Below, in pieces: positions 57,229 through 61,904 of a DNA stretch of 61,904 nt. A model generated the notes under the pieces. That model made no database searches. It was not told where the DNA came from and saw only the letters and a list, made by a program, of their open reading frames with translations. The first letter of the stretch is position 1. Every line of letters starts with the position of its first letter. Source of the DNA: Psychroflexus gondwanensis ACAM 44 (GTDB lineage: Bacteria > Bacteroidota > Bacteroidia > Flavobacteriales > Flavobacteriaceae); the NCBI RefSeq assembly GCF_000355905.1, contig NZ_APLF01000017.1:1-61904 (forward strand), given 5' to 3'. A program made the position numbers and the translations under genes.

Positions 57229-57597
57229 TTACATTTGTTTGCGTCACCTAAATAGATGTTTTAAGATTCGTATCTCATTGTATTTTAGATGGTTGCGAAA
57301 TGTGTGGTTTGGAAGTGTCGAAGTCAAGAGACGAATATATACTTGTCTGAATATGTGAATGATATAACTCTTATCTCAAATTGTGTAATTTTTTTATAAA
57401 CAAGGGTGCTTACCTTTCATATATTAATGCGCAGATGATATTTTATTTCTATTAGTAAATATAGGCAAAAGCGATTAACAGTATGCTGTAAAAGAGAGTT
57501 AGCCAGTTAGTCTTGGAATTTGTAATTAACGAAAAGGCAATTGAACATTGAAATAAAAGGTGCGCATTATTTTAAATCACAAAAAACCGAAAGAATC
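57229..57597. other. Non-coding stretch upstream of the YegP-like gene
   Basis: AT-rich and without a credible gene on either strand. It may include the lost N-terminal part of the transposase remnant, but no family residues could be read there. Confidence 0.4.
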
Positions 57598-57933
57598 ATG
57601 GAAAAATTTGAAATTACAAAAAGAGAAGACGCAAGTTTTATGTTTAATCTAAAAGCATCAAATGGCTTAATTATTATGACAAGCCAGGATTATATCACAA
57701 AAGAGGCTTGCCAAAACGGAATTGAGTCTGTTAAAACCAATAGTGTTGATAAGAAAATGTTTAAACAAGAAACAGCTTCAGATGGTCGTTTATATTTTAA
57801 CCTGTCCTCAGCGAATAGTCAAATTATTGGCACAAGTCAAATGTACACATCAAAACAAAGTAGAGACCAAGGAATTGATTCAGTAAACAAGAATGCGCAC
57901 AAAGCTGAAGTTATTGATTTGACTAGTAATTAG
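57598..57933 (+). CDS. YegP-family (UPF0339/DUF1508) protein
   Basis: 111 residues in two tandem DUF1508 modules: FEITKREDASFMFNLKASNG with ..TSQDYITKEACQNGIESV, and FKQETASDGRLYFNLSSANS with ..TSQMYTSKQSRDQGIDSV. The start at ATG 57598 (MEKFEITKRED) is chosen because the family begins there, although the frame is open from 57541. DUF1508 proteins are small, widespread and uncharacterised. Surrounding DNA is accessory. Confidence 0.85.
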   Translation: MEKFEITKREDASFMFNLKASNGLIIMTSQDYITKEACQNGIESVKTNSVDKKMFKQETASDGRLYFNLSSANSQIIGTSQMYTSKQSRDQGIDSVNKNAHKAEVIDLTSN

Positions 57934-58260
57934 GGTATGTTTTTGGCTACTAAAATTTTCAAGGAAAAGAAGCATTGGAAAGTGATAAGTCTGTATTGAA
58001 CAAAATTCAGGTTGGACTTGTCCGTGCATAATTGCTGGAGCAACTATTTTAAATTCAGTAAATTTGAACATCCTATTTGTGAAACTCACATCTTTAAGTA
58101 ATTTATGAATCTTAAAAGTGTAAAGGATGTCCCTTTACCATACCCAATGATTGGGCTATAAAACGTAGGGCGTTCGAAGTGAATAATTATCTCCCGTCGT
58201 AAAAGTAGATAGAAGAACTGACCTAACCAATACCATTACCCACCCTATGTCTTTATAGTT
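57934..58260. other. Non-coding stretch between the YegP-like gene and an inverted-repeat element
   Basis: No convincing gene. A short plus-strand frame near 58190-58256 reads VVKVDRRTDLTNTITHPMSL and could be the tail of a lost gene, but nothing upstream supports it. Confidence 0.35.
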
Positions 58261-58620
58261 AATGTTATGGCGCGTTATTTTTAGTTCGCTACATTTAAAA
58301 TTAAATATGTTCAGTGTTATTCTTTTCAATTATTAATACTGAACTATTCTGAAGTCGTTCGAAACATTGTCTGTCTGCACCAGCTCAATCTTTTACAATT
58401 TTCTTTAAACCAGAATAACATTGATTTAATACTATTATTTAATTACCAGTGAGTTGCTCACGAGATGAATATATTTGTTCATTAGTCCAGGTGTGTCACT
58501 ATCAATTAAAACTAGGTCAATACCCATTATTTCGTCAACCCGTCTGTTTGGAAAACAAGCATTTAAATATTTATTGTCTAGTTTTCTGATATCATCCATT
58601 GCTTAATGCGCCACAACGTT
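58261..58620. repeat. 360-bp segment bounded by 17-bp inverted repeats
   Basis: AATGTTATGGCGCGTTA (58261-58277) and TAATGCGCCACAACGTT (58604-58620) are inverse complements at 14 of 17 positions, and all three mismatches are transitions. The segment holds one short minus-strand frame (58435-58599). The right edge also carries the CACAACGT motif seen at other module borders in this region. Confidence 0.55.
58435..58599 (-). CDS. Possible small protein inside the inverted-repeat segment
   Basis: 54-residue frame starting MDDIRKLDNKYLNACFPNRR and continuing VDEIMGIDLVLIDSDTPGLM to a stop at 58435. The amino-acid make-up is ordinary and acidic, without a signal or membrane segment. It resembles the start of a longer accessory protein more than a complete one. 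Unrecognised; reported because it is the only frame in the segment and begins just inside its right repeat. Confidence 0.4.
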   Translation of the reverse strand: MDDIRKLDNKYLNACFPNRRVDEIMGIDLVLIDSDTPGLMNKYIHLVSNSLVIK

Positions 58621-58728
58621 TGTATCACTGTAATAATTTTTTTTATAATTATAGATTAGGGTTCTTTAGCTTAAAAGTTGTTGTAAGCAGCAGGTTAGGA
58701 CTGGTCTAGCGGCTTATATTTTTTATAT

Positions 58729-59709
58729 CTACCTACTTTCATTATTCCCTTTATCTTTTCCGGCCACATGATCGGCATGATAGCCGCCACTCTGCCCCAT
58801 GGGTTTATCTTCACCGGTTGTGGTATCCCGGCTCGTTTGGTGTTCCATTTCAGAATTGATTTCCGCACCGAGTAGGATAATAAATCCCGTAAGAAAGAAC
58901 CACAGCATAAGGATAATTACTGCCGCAAAACTGCCATAGGTTTCATCGAAGCTGCCAAAGTTATTTACATAAAGGCTAAAAAACAGCGATCCTGCAAGCC
59001 ATAATACTGTAGCTATAATAGCTCCCCAGCTGGTCCATTTAAATTCCGGACTTTTACGACAGGGTGCAACTTTATAAACCCCAGCCAACGCAAAAATGAC
59101 TATCAGTGCCAGTATGGGCCATCGCAACAATTGAATAATTGTTTCTAATGTTGAGGGTAAACCGATCTTATCGATAATTGCGGGAAAAGCCACAACCATT
59201 GCAATAGCAATAAGACCGATAATAATGCCGCCTATGGTAAACAGAAGGGTAAGGGCAGTTAATTTAAAAAAACCACGTTCATCTATTTCATCATATGTAA
59301 TATTTACTCCTTGAAAAACTGCCTTGGTACCTTTATTGGCACTCCAGAGACTGATTAGTATACTCAAAACTAAACTCCAGCCTAGGGATGATTCTGACTT
59401 TTCAGATTGCTTTTCTAAAATATTGCTAATCATTTGGTGTGCCTGCTCAGGAAGTACATTTGCAAGCTGTCCAATCTGCTGCTCTACCTCCGCCGGCTCC
59501 ATTATCAGTCCATATATGGATAAAGCAGCTGCAAGAGCGGGAAAAATTGCAAGGAAAAAATAAAATGCAATTCCTGCTGAAACGATGGATACATGGTCCT
59601 TTGTCAGCCGGTCTTTTACTCTTAAAGCAATATCTTTCCAGCCTTTCTTTGGTATTTGTGACGGTTTTTCGGCCTTGTGACCTCTGTCGCCTGTTGAAGT
59701 AGTGCCCAT
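58729..59709 (-). CDS. YihY/BrkB-family membrane protein
   Basis: 326 residues. After a basic N-terminus (GHKAEKPSQIPKKGWKDIAL) come about six hydrophobic segments. The YihY/UPF0761 pattern is clear: DHVSIVSAGIAFYFFLAIFP, SLGWSLVLSILISLWSANKG, FKWTSWGAIIATVLWLAGS, SYGSFAAVIILMLWFFLTG and ILLGAEINSEMEHQ. Once named ribonuclease BN in error; the true role is unknown. The C-terminal tail is hydrophilic (TTGEDKPMGQSGGYHADHVA). Codon use and GC are visibly higher than in neighbours (many GCC, CCG, ATC), suggesting recent transfer. Confidence 0.9.
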   Translation of the reverse strand: MGTTSTGDRGHKAEKPSQIPKKGWKDIALRVKDRLTKDHVSIVSAGIAFYFFLAIFPALAAALSIYGLIMEPAEVEQQIGQLANVLPEQAHQMISNILEKQSEKSESSLGWSLVLSILISLWSANKGTKAVFQGVNITYDEIDERGFFKLTALTLLFTIGGIIIGLIAIAMVVAFPAIIDKIGLPSTLETIIQLLRWPILALIVIFALAGVYKVAPCRKSPEFKWTSWGAIIATVLWLAGSLFFSLYVNNFGSFDETYGSFAAVIILMLWFFLTGFIILLGAEINSEMEHQTSRDTTTGEDKPMGQSGGYHADHVAGKDKGNNESR

Positions 59710-59833
59710 AACAATATTATTTGCTAAGATTAAAAGATAATGCTTTAAAGATATATAAAATTAAATCTACTTCAGCAGGACATACTTGAAAAACGAGATA
59801 TCGTATTAAATGTTTGATGATTGTCTACCTGTG

Positions 59834-59968
59834 ATGCTCCGCAGCATTTACGGCGGCATCTAAAATGCCTTAATTGCCGTAGCCAACAAGCTACTCAAGC
59901 AATGTTTTGCTATCGCGAAATCTGGTACACCTTATGATGAAAGTTACGTTTCTGTGTTGCCTAAATAA
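59834..59968 (+). pseudogene. C-terminal remnant of an IS110-family transposase
   Basis: The frame MLRSIYGGI, a stop (59861-59863), then NALIAVANKLLKQCFAIAKS and GTPYDESYVSVLPK to the stop at 59966. The ALIAVANKLLKQ.FAIAKSG.PYDE pattern is the very end of IS110-type DEDD transposases. The first part resembles the preceding helix, with a deletion of the usual KGK.KK segment at the stop. Everything upstream of this tail is lost. No direct repeats were identified. Confidence 0.65.
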
Positions 59969-60140
59969 ATAGCAAAAAATCAATTAAAAAAGCTCAAAGA
60001 ATCAGTTATATGGATCCATGAGCCTAGACTACTAGTGTTTCAAATTAAAGTAGAAAAGAGTTGTTTTTTACCTCAGTTCTTTGTTAGCTTTCGTTATTTT
60101 TATTCTGTAGATAGAATATTTAAGATTAATGCACTTCTTT

Positions 60141-60932
60141 TTATTTTATTTCTTTATTTAAAATATCTAATATTTCTACAATTCTATCTCTTAGAATAAA
60201 AGCCTGTTGCTGTGTATTTCTGTTTGTTGTAATACATCTTACGAGATGATCTTCATAATCTGGGTTATCAAGAAGAGTATTAAAATCAGAAAAGTGTTTT
60301 GAATTTCCTATATCTTTTATTTCTGACTCCCTGTTTTCTTGATTAATCAAAAATGTATATAACAGATTAGTTTTCATTGCCTTATTTCGAAGTGATCTTA
60401 CTTGATAATTTTTAATCAAAAATGGAATGTAGATTTCATTTCTGTATTTAGCCCAAGTTTGTTCCCCTTCGGTGACTTGCACAATTTCACTAGTCCATAC
60501 GGAGAGCAAAGCCCTTAAACTGTCATTTTTAATCAATCTTAAATTTCCTGAAGTTGCTAAATCGTTTAGAATAGGGTCGAAGGTTGTATATGGAATTGTT
60601 TTTGCCAAATGCATTTCAATACTATCAATATTTCTGATGCTCGGATTATCTATATTGGCTAATAATTGAATAGCAGAATTAATTATATAGCTTCTAATTC
60701 CAATTTTTTCATCCAATTGCTTGAGATTGCTATTAAATTCTGATTTTAATTGTCTCAAAATTGCTTGTTCTGATATTCGATCTATTCTTGATTCATTCCA
60801 GTTATTAATTGAGAGCGCAATTAAAATTCCAATAACGACCAGAACAACTTCACCAATCGCATATTTCAAATACTTTCCAGTTTTATTCTTCTCCATAAGG
60901 TCGTAACGTATTTTTCTAAAGAATTTTATCAT
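60141..60932 (-). CDS. DUF6090-type membrane protein
   Basis: 263 residues. The N-terminus FFRKIRYDLMEKNKTGKYLKYAIGEV (first part FFRKIRYDLMEKNK) followed by a single membrane segment VVLVVIGILIALSINNWNE is the hallmark of a large uncharacterised flavobacterial family (DUF6090 as I know it). The remaining ~215 residues are helical and predicted to lie outside the cytoplasm. These genes often occur in tandem in accessory regions. Function unknown. Confidence 0.8.
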   Translation of the reverse strand: MIKFFRKIRYDLMEKNKTGKYLKYAIGEVVLVVIGILIALSINNWNESRIDRISEQAILRQLKSEFNSNLKQLDEKIGIRSYIINSAIQLLANIDNPSIRNIDSIEMHLAKTIPYTTFDPILNDLATSGNLRLIKNDSLRALLSVWTSEIVQVTEGEQTWAKYRNEIYIPFLIKNYQVRSLRNKAMKTNLLYTFLINQENRESEIKDIGNSKHFSDFNTLLDNPDYEDHLVRCITTNRNTQQQAFILRDRIVEILDILNKEIK

Positions 60933-60956
60933 TGGTTATCAGTTTCTGATAATGAA

Positions 60957-61085
60957 GCACAACGTCTCGTATAAAACCAGTGCGAGCGGGCGAGCGTTAT
61001 TGTCCGTAGGACAATCCGCTGAGCAAGCGAGCACGGACTTTCGATTCGAGACAGGTTTAAGCATTGTTTTTATATACTGTTGTGC
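60957..61085. repeat. 129-bp spacer with CACAACG...GTTGTGC ends
   Basis: GCACAACGTCTCGTATAAAA (60957-60976) and TTTTTATATACTGTTGTGCA (61067-61086) form imperfect terminal inverted repeats. Inside, ATTGTCC (60999-61005) and GGACAAT (61009-61015) form a perfect hairpin. It lies between two accessory genes and has no coding capacity. The size and layout recall integron attC sites, but the 7-base ends (GTTGTGC) differ from GTTRRRY at one position. Confidence 0.5.
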
Positions 61086-61090
61086 AATGT

Positions 61091-61555
61091 TTATTTTATC
61101 GAAATGTTGAGCACACGCCTGTCAAGAAACAGATTATCTGGTTCTATAATTTCAATTTTTGCAATACTGTTTGAGGCTATTTTGTAATTCTTATTTTCAA
61201 GTAAGAATCCGTTCACATACAAATCTGTATCAGCATTTAGTCCGAAAAATTCATTCAAATCTTTTTGAACCTTGGTTTCAATATCAAATTTTGTTTTGGC
61301 AACCATTATTCCTCCTTTATCGTTATTATAAAAAAGGTTTTCTTTGGAGCTTAATTTCTCTTCCCGATGAATATTCAGTTCTTGAATTTGGTTGGAAGGT
61401 ATAGATTTTAGCAAATCGACACTACCGATTATTTCATTATTCAAGATTAGAACCATACTTTGGTTGTCCTTAATGTAAATCCTTTTTTGATTGTCCTGGG
61501 CGTTTGATGAAAGTCCGACAATTAAAAAGATCAGGAGTAATTTTACATTTTTCAT
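61091..61555 (-). CDS. Small secreted protein with plug-like segments
   Basis: 154 residues. Signal peptide KNVKLLLIFLIVGLSSNAQ. The mature part contains two short segments, MVLILNNEIIGSVDLLKSI and DLYVNGFLLENKNYKIASNS, each followed by I..I.I, which recall the VDG...IKS.E...P modules in the C-terminal half of the M56 protein at 31070-33343 and the plug of TonB-dependent receptors. Unlike those it has no barrel or sensor part. Function unknown; bounded by CACAACG repeats on both sides. Confidence 0.65.
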   Translation of the reverse strand: MKNVKLLLIFLIVGLSSNAQDNQKRIYIKDNQSMVLILNNEIIGSVDLLKSIPSNQIQELNIHREEKLSSKENLFYNNDKGGIMVAKTKFDIETKVQKDLNEFFGLNADTDLYVNGFLLENKNYKIASNSIAKIEIIEPDNLFLDRRVLNISIK

Positions 61556-61904
61556 ATCTGGTTTTTTTTAATATTGCACAACGGTCTTGTGTATGGTTAG
61601 TTTCGTGTTTAAGCAACTAATTTAGTAAATAAATCACAGATAGAATATTCCGCAGGAATGTTCGTAAGTCGGCAGTGACCAAGCAATTAATTATACACCG
61701 CTTAAGTTTACAATTCATTAAATTTAGATACAAATCAGAAAGAACATAAGAGAGGAATAAGGTTAATATACACGCAGAGACTATGATCTCGTCAACATTG
61801 AAAACCCCCTCTCTTTTCTACACAGATTTCGAACTCCCGATAGCGATCGGAATTATGAGGCTTTTAGACCTCGATTTTAAGCGTTGCACTGAGCTTGCCG
61901 AAGT
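61556..61904. other. Non-coding end of window with repeat fragments
   Basis: Begins with another border-type sequence, GCACAACGGTCTTGTGTATG (61576-61595), whose partner may be AATTATACACCGCTTA further right. The last 18 bases, CACTGAGCTTGCCGAAGT, are part of a dispersed intergenic repeat cut by the window edge. No gene seen. Confidence 0.45.

Noticed and set aside
57880-58089. 69-codon minus-strand frame overlapping the YegP-like gene end
   Set aside because: Overlaps a supported gene, has no recognisable features and no promoter.
60957-61085. Classical integron attC site
   Set aside because: Ends GCACAAC/GTTGTGC break the RYYYAAC/GTTRRRY rule at one position, and no integrase gene is present, so it is kept only as a hypothesis in the findings.

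Overview
The window looks like the chromosome of a low-GC member of the Bacteroidota, most likely family Flavobacteriaceae. The evidence is promoter boxes of the TAnnTTTG type, weak ribosome binding sites, many secreted S9 and M13 peptidases, a GH3-family protein, a short-chain threonine dehydrogenase of the flavobacterial type, an ABC permease fused to an M1 aminopeptidase, and the gene order sdhC-sdhA-sdhB and nrdB-nrdA. The genus cannot be fixed from the sequence alone. No rRNA, tRNA or CRISPR array was found.

From 1 to about 46.9 kb the window is mostly ordinary core genome. A duplicated, broken GIY-YIG gene at the left edge is followed by a secreted prolyl oligopeptidase, asd, an ABC-F ATPase, an O-methyltransferase-like gene, a small membrane protein and mfd. 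A seven-gene minus-strand run (17.85 to 10.49 kb) starts with an M23 envelope peptidase, a GH3 protein and a conserved Bacteroidota protein, and ends with all four dTDP-L-rhamnose genes (rfbB, rfbA, rfbC, rfbD). Next come tatA, lpxH, a GIN-domain adhesin-like protein, an orphan ligase-associated exonuclease, an ABC exporter whose permease carries an aminopeptidase, marC, a DUF3109 gene, nrdBA (behind two perfect DnaA boxes), an M56/BlaI sensor-repressor pair, dGTPase, an alpha/beta hydrolase, aminopeptidase P, sdhCAB, a WYL regulator, threonine dehydrogenase and pepO.

From 46.95 to 49.34 kb lies the most striking structure: 29 small hairpins of two related sequence families, laid out in an A-B-C-D order with a period near 240 bp. 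One IS200-like HUH transposase gene (a RAYT) sits inside the array exactly where one B hairpin should be. This looks like a REP/BIME system with its cognate transposase, amplified to an unusual density.

From 49.4 to 53.5 kb are a secreted S9 peptidase, a ChaN-like protein and an omega-amidase-type nitrilase. From 53.6 kb to the end the window is accessory DNA in decay: a HigB/RelE-type toxin gene with one in-frame stop next to an intact antitoxin, a WD40 propeller protein, a second gene split by one stop, an IS481-type transposase remnant with several lesions, an IS110-type remnant, a compositionally distinct YihY gene, and spacers bounded by CAACG...GTTGTG inverted repeats that resemble cassette boundaries.
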